Shown: in pieces, positions 41,375 through 50,989 of the stretch | How the letters are laid out: every line of letters begins with the position of its first letter | Numbering within the stretch: position 1 is the first letter of the stretch | Assembly: GCA_016710765.1 (NCBI GenBank) | Contig: JADJUJ010000004.1 | Span: forward strand, 248,001 to 312,000 | Direction: 5' to 3' | Source: Lewinellaceae bacterium | GTDB lineage: Bacteria > Bacteroidota > Bacteroidia > Chitinophagales > Saprospiraceae | DNA: 64,000 nucleotides | Translations under genes and position numbers: made by a program | The notes under the pieces: generated by a model | Databases searched by the model: none | Told to the model about the DNA's origin: nothing | Seen by the model: the letters and a program-made list of their open reading frames with translations, nothing else

Positions 41375-42406
41375 ATGAAAACGAGCCGTTCAAGTACCTT
41401 CTTGGTACCGTTTTTCCTCCTGTTACTTTTGGGAAGTTGCAAAAAAGACAAGGACCCCATTGCCCCTGTTTACCCTTTTGAAGCACTGACACACATACCT
41501 GCCGATGAATCGATTCGAAGTTTCATCGCCCGACCCGGTGGTAAAATGCTGGCGCTGACAACGCGGGGGACTGTTTTGGTTTTGGATACATTGCAACGCG
41601 ATTCGCTGAATATACCCGCCGGGTACGCTGTTTATGTTATGTGTGCCGCAGGAGATACCCTATTTTCAATGGCACTTCTGGGTTCGGAAATCCACATCCT
41701 TCAGTACGATCTTTTAACTGAGCAGATACTTGTCGACGAGTTGGCGCCGTCGCAAACACTCGTTCCCAATGGGATACTTCGAACCAACAATGGTTATTTG
41801 TACCTTTCGTTTTATAAAGGTTTTAGCATCCTGGTTCCTGGGTACTCCGACGTATATCGCCGTGGCCCGGCTGGAGTATGGGATAAATTTCGAATCACCA
41901 AAAAGAGCAGCAATCTCTTCAATTTAGGCGGCACGGTATCCGGTGTTGTACAAGATGCCAATGGCAGTGTTTGGCTGGGTACCGCCAGTCGGGGTCTGGG
42001 AGAAGTGTTATCTGATACCATTATTTACCACGCAATTCTTACACAGCAAAACACCAATGTTGAATACTTGATCAGCGCGCCCAACGGGAGCCTGTATTTG
42101 GAAATAAACAATACCCCTTACAAATTCAGCAACAACGTTTACACCGATATGAGTAACCCTGATCCATCGTATTTTGGTACCCTATCTACTGCTGGCATTT
42201 TTCGAAAAAGTTCTGGAGTATACTTTGTCTACGATCAAGAAATTTATTTGCAGTCAGGAAATGGAGGGGCAACCCACTACCGTTTGAAAAACCTAGTAGG
42301 TGAATCATCGCCCAGCAACGGAATTGAATGCGCTGAATCTTCTACTGACAATAAAGTGTGGATGTACCTTAAAAACAAGGGGGTTTATGTATCCGGAAAA
42401 ATTTAA
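41375..42406 (+). CDS. Lipoprotein, probable beta-propeller-like
   Basis: 343 residues with lipoprotein signal FFLLLLLGSCKKDKDP. Repeated short beta blades are suggested by GTVSGVVQDANGSVWLGTAS, LISAPNGSLYLEIN and ILRTNNGYLYLSFYKG, like the propeller repeats of Bacteroidota sensor proteins, but there is no kinase or output domain. It ends four bases before the TPR membrane protein start, so they are probably co-transcribed. Function unknown. Confidence 0.6.
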   Translation: MKTSRSSTFLVPFFLLLLLGSCKKDKDPIAPVYPFEALTHIPADESIRSFIARPGGKMLALTTRGTVLVLDTLQRDSLNIPAGYAVYVMCAAGDTLFSMALLGSEIHILQYDLLTEQILVDELAPSQTLVPNGILRTNNGYLYLSFYKGFSILVPGYSDVYRRGPAGVWDKFRITKKSSNLFNLGGTVSGVVQDANGSVWLGTASRGLGEVLSDTIIYHAILTQQNTNVEYLISAPNGSLYLEINNTPYKFSNNVYTDMSNPDPSYFGTLSTAGIFRKSSGVYFVYDQEIYLQSGNGGATHYRLKNLVGESSPSNGIECAESSTDNKVWMYLKNKGVYVSGKI

Positions 42407-42410
42407 GGAA

Positions 42411-42998
42411 ATGACCCGCACTACACTTCGTAAAATTACCTACTTCGGTCTGTTGGCCGTATTGATTGCTTCGGTCTTTTGGATGAGAAACACTGGTTTA
42501 ATATCCTTGTACGGCATGCTGGGCCTGGGTTTGGGGCTCTTGGTATTGGGCCGGATCATCAACTACCCGCTCCGGCACTTTTTTAAGGGGCTCCGGGCTT
42601 TCCGGCGACAACAATTTCAGGAATCCGAGGCCTTGTTTCGGCAATTTTTACAGGATTTGGAGCGCCGGCCATGGATTCGGCACCTCAACAATTGGAATTA
42701 CGGTCTGTACACCCACGACCTGGAAACCATGGCCTGGAACAACCTCGGCGCCGTGGCTACCCACGAGGGCAGATTCCCGGAAGCCGAATCTTGTTTGCAA
42801 AAATCGCTTCTGCTCGACTCAAAATACCCAAAACCCTACTACAACCTGGCGGTGCTCGCCATCCGGCAAGCCCAACCCGAAAAAGCGCAGCATTACTTCG
42901 ACAAAGCCCGGGAACTGGGTTTCAGCAACGATTCCTTTGATCAATTCATGACCAAGGTCCAGACGGCGTATGCGGAGGTGAATTCGGGGCTGGATTGA
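42411..42998 (+). CDS. TPR membrane protein, copy A
   Basis: 195 residues from the ATG at 42411: two transmembrane helices (KITYFGLLAVLIASVFWM; MLGLGLGLLVLGRIINYPL), then about two TPR units (AWNNLGAVATHEGRFPEAES; YYNLAVLAIRQAQPEKAQHYF). It is a close paralogue of 51062-51649; the last 26 residues, beginning GFSNDSFDQFMTKVQ, are identical. The paired copies belong to a larger duplication. Function unknown. Confidence 0.75.
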   Translation: MTRTTLRKITYFGLLAVLIASVFWMRNTGLISLYGMLGLGLGLLVLGRIINYPLRHFFKGLRAFRRQQFQESEALFRQFLQDLERRPWIRHLNNWNYGLYTHDLETMAWNNLGAVATHEGRFPEAESCLQKSLLLDSKYPKPYYNLAVLAIRQAQPEKAQHYFDKARELGFSNDSFDQFMTKVQTAYAEVNSGLD

Positions 42999-43350
42999 GG
43001 GTGGCTGTGGATTTGCAGCTGTGTCAATATATATTTATACACAGCGGATCGCCATCTTAATCCATTCAATAGACATTGATATGCTTACTCAGCCTACGAC
43101 ATTTTCAATGTATCGTGGGATGGGTCCAATAAAAGGGCGTCCCTATGGATGGTCTATTTCAAAGATTACATCTCGCTAAAAATCGAATCTCCAATGGAGT
43201 GATCGGCTGGATCTGAGGTTTATTAGACAATTGCCGCAGATAAAAGAACATGCGCTAGTAGCTGCCTCACCGGTCCAGCGGACCGGAATCTTTGTAGCAT
43301 TCGTTCACGACCATGGAACCGCGGTCCAGCGGACCGCCATCTAAATCCAT
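42999..43350. other. Gene-poor spacer with decayed repeat
   Basis: No supportable gene. It contains GGATCGCCATCTTAATCCATTC, which resembles the 3' flank of the double-hairpin repeat, and ends with hairpin copy 2 (43270-43337). The rest looks non-coding. Confidence 0.5.
43270..43337. repeat. Double-hairpin dispersed repeat, copy 2
   Basis: The same element as at 41162, in the same orientation: CCGGTCC-AGC-GGACCGG (43270-43286), a linker starting AATCTTTGTAGC, then GCGGTCC-AGC-GGACCGC (43321-43337). Both loops are AGC here and both are ATC in copy 1. The two copies bracket the lipoprotein and TPR genes. Confidence 0.8.
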
Positions 43351-43610
43351 TCAACGGACATTTACGTAATACGTTTTCTCAGCAGTTCGATCCTCCCCGG
43401 TATTCGGATCCTGGTATTCCAAGCGCACTTTCAGCGGCTTTAAACCAGGGGAAGTAAAGGTGTGGGGATACCAGATCCTGCCTTCGGTGGTTGGGTACAG
43501 TGTATCGTTGACGAAGAAGGAGGTGTTGTGGACGTGAAATTGGATTCCTCCCATGCATTCAAGGTCCAGCCAATTAAGGGAATGGCTACAGACATCAGCA
43601 TCTTCTTCAT
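43351..43610 (-). CDS. Small lipoprotein (frame broken)
   Basis: MKKMLMSVAIPLIGWTLNA in one frame and GGIQFHVHNTSFFVNDTLYP in the next join into a lipoprotein with lipobox LNAC if one base is restored at about 43550-43554; the total is then about 86 residues. The C-terminal part (FTSPGLKPLKVRLEYQDP) looks like one beta-sandwich domain. Could also be a decayed fragment. Function unknown. Confidence 0.45.
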
Positions 43611-43661
43611 TCCATTATAAGTGCCGATAATTGAAAGAAGTAGAATCAAGGGATATGCACC

Positions 43662-44051
43662 CTACCCCCGTTCCAGAATAAACTCCGCACTCAACCCCAG
43701 TTTTTGGTACAACAGCTTGGCCAGGTCCATGTTGACTTTGCGTTTCCCTTGCATCACTTCTGATAGCCGGGATGCAGAAATGCCCAATAACGCAGCAAGT
43801 TGTTTCTGATTGAGTTTGCGCTCATACATTTTCAACTCGATCATCTCCACCAGCGTTTGTGGTTGGCGGATGGGCATCAGCGGAATACCGTCTTCCCATG
43901 CCTCGGCCATGCGCGACAAATCGTGAAGATCGCCGCGGGCTTCAGCCTCCAGGGTATGAAAGCCCCCGCCTTGGGTGGCTGTGTGCAGGTAGGTCTCGAT
44001 TTTGTCCATCACCTGCCGGTATTCTTCTTCTGTCTTTATTTTATAGCGCAT
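43662..44051 (-). CDS. HigA-type antitoxin/HTH regulator, copy A
   Basis: 129 residues. The N-terminal part beginning MRYKIKTEEEYRQVMDKIE is typical of Bacteroidota HigA-family proteins. The C-terminal XRE-type helix-turn-helix is LNQKQLAALLGISASRLSEV. As an antitoxin it would bind the toxin and repress the operon. Its toxin partner just upstream is internally deleted (44055-44246), so this copy is an antitoxin without a working toxin. Nearly identical to copy B at 52237-52627. Confidence 0.8.
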   Translation of the reverse strand: MRYKIKTEEEYRQVMDKIETYLHTATQGGGFHTLEAEARGDLHDLSRMAEAWEDGIPLMPIRQPQTLVEMIELKMYERKLNQKQLAALLGISASRLSEVMQGKRKVNMDLAKLLYQKLGLSAEFILERG

Positions 44052-44054
44052 AGG

Positions 44055-44246
44055 TTAAATTTGATCAGCGTCAATTTTATCGTATTCCTGATGAGTACCA
44101 ATAAATCGGACAAATACAGTCCGGATATCGGATACGCTTTTCCAGTCAGCTGCTTTTACTTGATCATACCAATGGTTGAGTGGCGCTAGCGAATCAGGAT
44201 GTCTGAACCCGAATTCTCTCAATATCGATTTACTAATGATGATCAT
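44055..44246 (-). pseudogene. HigB-type toxin, internally deleted copy A
   Basis: 63 residues starting MIIISKSILREFGF and ending VFVRFIGTHQEYDKIDADQI. Against copy B it lacks exactly 34 residues (102 bp), the YVFNIRGNRCRLVVMIFF core of the RelE-like fold. The frame is kept because the deletion joins two 9-bp CGGATATCG repeats; one copy remains at 44122-44130. Without the central strands a folded, active RNase is unlikely. It is three bases from the antitoxin gene. Confidence 0.78.
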
Positions 44247-44335
44247 GGTTTGGGTTTGATTACAAAAATATAAATATAATTTCAATTTTTATAATAAAAT
44301 TACCAATATCGGAATAATTTAACATTTGCCCCTTT

Positions 44336-44413
44336 CCCTTATATTTAACCTTCACCATCTTCGCAACACCCAAGAACAAACGCCTTTTGCGCACAACCAT
44401 CGGCACCGCCGGT
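44336..44413 (+). pseudogene. Remnant of class V aminotransferase 5' end, copy A
   Basis: About 78 bases align with the leader and first codons of the intact gene at 53051 (TTATATTT...ACAAACGCCTTTT...ACAACCATCGGCACCGCCG). The start codon is changed (ATG to AAG) and similarity stops after about 20 codons. The rest of 44247-44637 is AT-rich and holds no gene I can support. Confidence 0.6.
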
Positions 44414-44637
44414 AAAAGCCGTTACATTCACAACCCAAAGGCTGTACCCAGGACCGCCAAAAGGAGCAGTTCCATTTGTTAACGCATTGCAACCCGCAGG
44501 CGAAACCGGGCTTTAGCATGAATGTGGATTCTGACGTATGTTTGAATTAAATGGGGGGTAAAATACTGTGCGCGATAAATCAAAATGGGTGTTTTTAGAC
44601 AGTTTTTCCTCCAAATTGCTACCTTCGGAAACAACGA

Positions 44638-46483
44638 ATGATTCGCGTGCTTGCGTTGCAGGAGGAAAAACATTTCACAAACAGCGTTGAACCCAAATAA
44701 TTTGAAAGACAAAACCATAGCGGTACTCCCGTTTGTAAATATGAGTTCCAATGTTGAGCATGAATACTTCAGCGATGGAATTACAGAAGAAATCATCAAT
44801 GCGCTGGCAAAAATTGATGGGCTCAAGGTTACCTCCCGAACGTCTTCTTTCTTTTTCAAGGGGAAAACCATTCCGATTACAGCAATAGGCAAGCAACTGA
44901 ATGTTTCCACTATTTTGGAAGGAAGTGTCCGGGTATCCGGAAAGGCTATAAGGATTACGGCCCAGCTGATCCAGGCCGAAAAAGACTTTCATTTCTGGTC
45001 GGAAACATGGGACAGAAAAATGGAGAATATTTTTGAAATTCAGGATGAAATAAGCCTGATCATAGCGGATAAATTAAGAGAACAGTTTGGCCATTTTGAA
45101 ATTCAGGACCATCTGGTGGAAAAGCAGACCGATGATTTAAATGCTTATGACTATGCCTTAAAAGCCAAGTTTCTTAGAAACAAATGGAATCCGGAAGATG
45201 CAAAAGCAGCGCTCGCGCTGTACGAAAAAGCATTGGAACTGGACCCCAATTATACCGAATCGCATTTGGGACTTGCCGAGTGTTACAGCTTCTTGGGCAC
45301 AACCGGTTTCATGCCTTTTGAGGCGGCCTGGGGAAAAACCATTCAATATACCAACCAGGCGCTTGCGTTAAAAGATCAATCCTCCCGTGTTCACTATCAG
45401 TTATCGAATATTGCCTTTTTCATTGAATGCAATTATGATAAATCGCTGAAGGAAATGAAAAAAGCGGTGGAGGTTAACCCCAATAATGCCGAAGCGCAGC
45501 AATTTATTTCCTTCCTGTACATCATTGCCGGCAATAGAGAAAAATCGCAACAGCATCTTGATGCCGCACTGGCCATAAATCCGCTTTCGGAGGAAACCCA
45601 TTTTTTCAGGGCATATTACCATTACATGATTCACGATTATGTAAAGGCTTTGGAAATGCTCAACAACTGCTTGTCGGTAAATCCCAAAAATATTCCCGCC
45701 CACTCCATTAAAACACTGTGCCTGCTTATGCTGGGCAGATACGATGAAGTCATTCATTATTACGACACCATTCCTGCTGATGTAGTGATAGCAGATGAAC
45801 GAATAGGTGTTGTTGCACTGGCTTATTCCTTTAAACAGGATGCCGCCAACGCCAAGCGTTATTTGGAAAAATTACGTGCTCAGGCAAAGGAAGTGAATGG
45901 GTTTACGGCAGACTCCTACCTGTTTTTGCTCTATGCTGCCAGCGGAGATACAGACAAGGCGTTTGAATGGGTGGCACAGGCCCTGGAAAAGCGCTCTTCA
46001 TTATTGTTGCTGCGGTATACCGACCCCTTGGTTGCTGCTTTAAGGGATGATCCGAGGTATGATGCATTTATGAAAACCATCTATCAAACAGAAGCAGCGG
46101 AGGAGGTTGCTGCGCAAAAAACTGCTTTACTGGATACCGCCACAACTGCGGAATATTCGGATAAATTATTAGCATATATAGCGGAAGCAAAACCGTATTT
46201 AAACCCAGATTTGTCGTTGCGCAGCCTTGCAATGGCAATAGAGATTCATCCTAACCATCTTTCATGGTTACTGAATAATAGCATTGGAAAAAACTTTAAT
46301 GAGTTTATCAATCATTACAGAATCGAAGCGTTTAAATCCTTTGCAAAGGACCCTAAAAACGCGCACCTTACCATTGAAGGTTTAGCGTATGAAAGTGGCT
46401 TCAATTCTAAAACGGTGTTTAACACCTACTTCAAGAAAGAAACAGGCCTAACACCTAAGGTATTCCTTAAACAGCAAGGATAA
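44638..46483 (+). CDS. AraC-type regulator with TolB/FlgO-like N domain and TPR repeats
   Basis: About 610 residues. The N-terminal domain KTIAVLPFVNMSSNVEHEYF...GITEEIINAL is the TolB-N/FlgO-like module of adenylate cyclase and CadC-type regulators. TPR repeats follow (ALALYEKALELDPNYTESHLGLA; MKKAVEVNPNNAEAQ). The C-terminal AraC helix-turn-helix pair contains LTIEGLAYESGFNSKTVFNTYFKKETGLTPKVFL. No transmembrane helix. The ATG at 44638 gives MIRVLALQEE and joins the main frame if one A is removed from the run at 44666-44670; otherwise a TTG at 44651 is the start. It probably controls the genes downstream. Confidence 0.78.
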
Positions 46484-46542
46484 TCAGGGCTTTCGCATTT
46501 GGTCTTTTGCTTCGACCCCGAATTAAAATACTGCACCCCATT

Positions 46543-46566
46543 TGTACGGAATTATAATTCCGTACA
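46543..46566. promoter_or_regulatory. 24-bp perfect palindrome between regulator and oxidoreductase
   Basis: TGTACGGAATTA followed by its exact reverse complement, with no central spacer. It sits 60 bases after the regulator stop and about 80 before the oxidoreductase start. It could be the operator of the AraC-type regulator. ACCCTTTTTAT follows, so a terminator hairpin is the alternative. Confidence 0.55.
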
Positions 46567-46647
46567 CCCTTTTTATAATTCAGAACGGCTGCCCCTGGCC
46601 GATGAAATACTTTTGCCTTATCATTTTTAACACAAAACGAAAAAATT

Positions 46648-47604
46648 ATGAAAATGAAAGCAATCGTATGCACAAAGTATGGGGCGCCGGAAGTGCTTCA
46701 ATTAAGCGAAGTGGAAAAACCCACGCCTAAAAAAAACGAGGTTTGCATAAAGATTCTCGCCACAACGGTTACTTCAAGCGACTGCATCATCAGGAATTCC
46801 AACCTGCCCTGGTGGCATCCCATGGGATTATTGATGGGGATTGCCATAGGCTTTGGGAAACCAAGAAACCCCCTTCTTGGAATGGTGGCAGCCGGTGAAA
46901 TTGAGTCGGTTGGACCTGACGTTAAAAAGTTCAACATTGACGACGCTGTCATCGCCTATACGGTATTATCACCTACCAAGACGCGCATGGGAACCTACGC
47001 TGAATACATCTGCATTCCGGAAGACTGGATTGTGTTGCCGAAACCCCAAAACATAAGCTTCGAGGAGGCTGCTGCAATTCCCTATCCGGCAGAGCTGGCC
47101 ATGCACTTCCTGAGGAAGGGGGATATCAAAAGCAGAAAAAATGTGCTTATCGTTGGCGCTTCTGGATCCATCGGCACCACTGCCGTGCAAATAGCCAGGC
47201 ATTATGGCGCCAAAGTAACAGGGGTCTGCAGGACGGCGAACGTGGAATTGGTGAAGTCGCTTGGAGCAGAAACGGTAATTGACTATACAAAAGAGGACTA
47301 TTCACAACGTGCTGAACGGTATGACTTGATACTGGATGCCGTTCCAACGCAAGTGGCAGACAGGAAGGGCTTGAAAGCACAAGCGGAGAAATGCCTAACC
47401 GCTGATGGAAAGTACATCTCTATCGATGATGGAATAGCCAAAGTAAGCTATGATGATCTTGCGCTGGTATTGGAGCTTGCGAAGTCGGGTAAGTTCAAAC
47501 CGGTAATCGACAGAATCTATCCGTTGGAGGAAATGGTAGAGGCGCACCGATATGTCGAATCAGGTCATAAAAAAGGGAATGTGGTAATTATTGTTGGATC
47601 ATAA
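46648..47604 (+). CDS. MDR-type NAD(P)-dependent zinc-less oxidoreductase
   Basis: 318 residues of the medium-chain dehydrogenase/quinone oxidoreductase type. The catalytic domain has GMVAAGEIESVGPDVKKF, and the Rossmann domain has the glycine motif VLIVGASGSIGTTAVQIA. The zinc-binding cysteine cluster of alcohol dehydrogenases is absent, so it is quinone-oxidoreductase-like. Substrate unknown. It starts a probable operon with the DUF4386 and serine hydrolase genes and follows the regulator gene. Confidence 0.83.
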   Translation: MKMKAIVCTKYGAPEVLQLSEVEKPTPKKNEVCIKILATTVTSSDCIIRNSNLPWWHPMGLLMGIAIGFGKPRNPLLGMVAAGEIESVGPDVKKFNIDDAVIAYTVLSPTKTRMGTYAEYICIPEDWIVLPKPQNISFEEAAAIPYPAELAMHFLRKGDIKSRKNVLIVGASGSIGTTAVQIARHYGAKVTGVCRTANVELVKSLGAETVIDYTKEDYSQRAERYDLILDAVPTQVADRKGLKAQAEKCLTADGKYISIDDGIAKVSYDDLALVLELAKSGKFKPVIDRIYPLEEMVEAHRYVESGHKKGNVVIIVGS

Positions 47605-47615
47605 AAACAAGCGGT

Positions 47616-48284
47616 ATGAATAAGCAAGAAAAAAAAGCGGGCGTAATTGCTGGCATTTCTCTAATAATAATGGCAATTGCAGCTGGGTTTTCCTACGGAT
47701 TCGCGCAAAACAAATTGGTGCATGAATCGGCAGAAATGATGAGACAAAATCTGCTGGAGCATAAACAATTATTCTTAGCTGCATTGGTTGGCTGGATATT
47801 GATTTTTATAACCGATTTAGTGGTATCTGGCGCACTGTACATACTGTTCAGAAACAACCTACCACGAATTTCTGCCATAACAGCAATTATAAGAATTGGA
47901 TATACCTTCATATTGGGTGTTGCTATTTATCACTTAATTGGAATAGTGCCGCTGTTGAAAGGGTTTGCAACATCCTTTGAAATCAGCGCAGAATTTGCTT
48001 CCTTTGAAAAAACATGGTCGGCCGGACTAATCCTGTTTGGGTTTCACTTGCTGGGTCTGGGATATCTTTCAATGAAATCCAGGTTCATTCCAGGGTTCTT
48101 AGCCTACTTACTTTATATCGCCGGAATTGGCTATATTCTGGTCCATGGGGCAAAACAATTTGCCTTCCTCAGTGCGCAAGTAATTGCTTCAGCCGAGAAT
48201 ATACTGGCGCTGCCCATGGCTTTAAGTGAAATATTGCTGGCAGCCTTGCTGATTTACAAGGGATTTAAAAAGAATACCAATTAA
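47616..48284 (+). CDS. DUF4386 family membrane protein
   Basis: 222 residues with about six hydrophobic helices, beginning MNKQEKKAGVIAGISLIIMA. It matches DUF4386 in SGALYILFR, ITAIIRIGYTFILG and GFHLLGLGYLSMKSRFIPGF. Members sit in the inner membrane and have no known function. It lies 11 bases after the oxidoreductase and 12 before the serine hydrolase. Confidence 0.8.
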   Translation: MNKQEKKAGVIAGISLIIMAIAAGFSYGFAQNKLVHESAEMMRQNLLEHKQLFLAALVGWILIFITDLVVSGALYILFRNNLPRISAITAIIRIGYTFILGVAIYHLIGIVPLLKGFATSFEISAEFASFEKTWSAGLILFGFHLLGLGYLSMKSRFIPGFLAYLLYIAGIGYILVHGAKQFAFLSAQVIASAENILALPMALSEILLAALLIYKGFKKNTN

Positions 48285-48296
48285 ATCATAAATATC

Positions 48297-49844
48297 ATGA
48301 AAAAAGCAATTAAAATACTACTACTTACGCCTGTTGTAGTGCTGGTATTGTTGCTGGTATTTTTGTCCGTTAAATATTCACCGGTTTTTGTTTACCGGTT
48401 GGTAAAACTGAATTTGGCGGATGTTTACGACTACCAGTATTTTGAGAACCGCCGGATTAAGGGGTCGGCTGACACATTTAAATTTGTACAAAAGCCGGAG
48501 GAAGCCTGGGTGGAGTCTTTATTCTTTGACCGGGTTACCCAATCAGGTTTCGGCAGTTTTAAGGAATGGGCTGAAAAATCACAAACCACAGCCCTACTGT
48601 TTATCCGAAAAGACACCATTCTCTATGAAAAGTATTTCAATGGGTTTTCGCGAGAATCTTATTTTCACTCGCAATCAATGGCGAAATCGTTTATTTCATT
48701 TTTAATAGGCGCCGCCATTGATGAGGGTCTGATTGAAAGTGTACATGATCCTTTGACCAAGTATGTTCCTGAATTGATAAAACGGGATACGCGATTTGGC
48801 AACATCACCATCCAAAACCTGCTTGAAATGCGGTCGGGTTTAAAATACTTTGAAGGATTTTTCCCGGGAACAAATATTGAACTGCCGTGGCACGATGAAG
48901 CGGTGGGTTATTACCACAACAACATGCGAAAACGTTTACTGGAGGAGGTTGAAATTGAGTCTGAACCGGGTCAGTCGTTTCAGTATTGCAATTACAACAC
49001 CAGCTTATTTGGGATTAATCATAGAACGGGCCACCGGGAAAACAGTTTCGGAGTATCTGGAAGAAAAACTATGGTCAAAGACAATGGAATACGACGCATT
49101 GTTTTCCATCGACAGCAAAGCATCGGGCTTTGAATACATGCCCAGCAGGTTAATTGCCAGAGCGGTTGACTATGCTCGTTTTGGACGCTTATACCTGCAT
49201 CAGGGAACCTGGAACGGGGAACAAATAATTTCAAAAAATTGGGTAACCGCTTCTACCCTGGAAAATAAATCCATCTCGCGAAAACATTATCCATCGTGGC
49301 TTGGAAGTGGCTGTGATAGAACCTATTACACCTACCAATGGTGGGGACACACGAATTGTGATTCCACCTACCAATATTTCCCAAATGGTAACCTTGGACA
49401 ATTTATTTATGTCATTCCGCATGAGGATATTATTATTGTTCATTGCGGAAATTCAAATGACTTTTTGGCGCCAATGATTTATGGCATATTGCTGATTGTA
49501 TCAAATACAATGATTTTCATGCGTCGATCCTAAACAGCGGCGTGGAAGCAGCCATCCAGGATTACCACAACAGCAAAAAACAAGATCCCAATTACCGGCC
49601 GTTTGATGAGCGCTTTTTAATGGATAAAGGGTATGCCTACCTGGATGGAGGAAAAGTTGAGGATGCAAAAAAAATATTTGCACTGAATATTGAATCCCAC
49701 CCCACTTCATGGCAGGTTTACAACAATTTGGCAGAGGCGCACAGTAAAAGTGGCGAAAGAGATTCTGCTGTATTGCTGTACAAAAAATCACTTGAACTAG
49801 AACCTGAAAACAATTGGGCAACCGAGAAACTAAAGATGCTCTAG
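48297..49844 (+). CDS. Serine hydrolase (class C beta-lactamase-like) with C-terminal TPR (frame broken twice)
   Basis: About 515 residues. An N-terminal membrane anchor or signal segment is followed by a beta-lactamase/D-Ala-D-Ala carboxypeptidase domain with active-site SxxK in SQSMAKSFISF and a YxN-type motif in FQYCNYNTS. An extra T at 49008-49010 breaks the frame there (TSLL then GLIIERATGKTVSEYL), and a missing base between 49461 and 49533 rejoins a C-terminal TPR-like part (AIQDYHNSKKQ; VYNNLAEAHSKSGERDS). Restoring both gives one frame. Probably acts in the envelope; substrate unknown. Confidence 0.78.
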
Positions 49845-49918
49845 CCCGGGCTTTGTGCAATCAAATGCCGTAAAACCCAAGTTAAACTTTGCCCCCCTTC
49901 TAAAACAACAGGTGCATT

Positions 49919-50959
49919 ATGACAAAGAATAAAATAAAACAAATACTCAGAATATTATTCATCATGGCAAGCATCGGTTCCTTGTACTTCGTACCATGGA
50001 TTTTGGTAAAAGCATGGATAATGCCACTCCCTGATACGGTTCAGGAACAATTAAATGAGGCGATTGATCTTGGGTTTGATGGCATGATTGTTTATGTAGA
50101 CCAAGCCGGAGAACCACCGGAATTTTATGCCGCCGGCTGGCACGACCGGGAAAATAAAATTCCCGCCTACCCGCAAGCATTATTCAAGATCGCCAGTATT
50201 ACCAAGCTGTATGTCGCTGTTGCTGCCACAAAATTGGTCAAAGCAGGTCGGTTGTCCTTGGATCGAACACTCGAAGATTACTTTCCAGAACTTGCGGGAA
50301 GAATTGAATATTCAGATAAAATAACCTTGCGCATGATGCTGCAACATCGGAGTGGTATTCCCAATTTTGTTGACCATCCTGATTATTGGACAAAACCACC
50401 AAAAAACAAACAAGAAACGCTTGAATACGCACTGGATTTACCCGCTGAGTTTAAACCAGGTGAAGATTATGGCTATTCAAATACGAATTATATGTTGATT
50501 TCTGACCTCATTGACAAAACAGTGGGCTACAGCCATCAACAATACATAAAAGAGGAAATTTTAATGCCACTTGGACTAAACAATACGTACGGGTCATTGC
50601 AAGAAGTGAATATTGACAGTGTGATGAGTGGCTACTATGTTGGCGTTGAGAAAGATTTTAAGACAGAAGATACAGGCTTAATGCTCGCAACCGCAGCGGA
50701 TGTGGGTAAATTCTTGCGGGCATTAAACGATGGATCTGTCTTTAAGGAAGGGGAGCAGGAAATCTATTCTTCTATTTACGAATATGAACATACCGGCCTG
50801 CTTGTGGGCTATCAGAGTATTGCTAAATATTATAAAGACATCGATACAGTTGTTATTCAATTTAACAATACAACGAATTTTGTTGGATATGAGTGGAATT
50901 TAGCGGAAATCATATACAGCCGCATTGTAAAAATAGTGAGAAATAAAAAAGTCTCATAA
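49919..50959 (+). CDS. Serine hydrolase, class C beta-lactamase-like
   Basis: 346 residues: N-terminal hydrophobic anchor (ILFIMASIGSLYFVPWILV), SxxK nucleophile in KIASITKLYVAVAA, YxN motif in YGYSNTNYML, and the third motif region near YEHTGLLVGYQ. Likely a periplasmic or lipid-anchored esterase or carboxypeptidase-type enzyme; true beta-lactamase activity cannot be inferred. It follows the other serine hydrolase by 74 bases and ends the AT-rich block. Confidence 0.82.
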   Translation: MTKNKIKQILRILFIMASIGSLYFVPWILVKAWIMPLPDTVQEQLNEAIDLGFDGMIVYVDQAGEPPEFYAAGWHDRENKIPAYPQALFKIASITKLYVAVAATKLVKAGRLSLDRTLEDYFPELAGRIEYSDKITLRMMLQHRSGIPNFVDHPDYWTKPPKNKQETLEYALDLPAEFKPGEDYGYSNTNYMLISDLIDKTVGYSHQQYIKEEILMPLGLNNTYGSLQEVNIDSVMSGYYVGVEKDFKTEDTGLMLATAADVGKFLRALNDGSVFKEGEQEIYSSIYEYEHTGLLVGYQSIAKYYKDIDTVVIQFNNTTNFVGYEWNLAEIIYSRIVKIVRNKKVS

Positions 50960-50989
50960 AGGCAGCATATTTTGGCACTTCCCTTTTTA

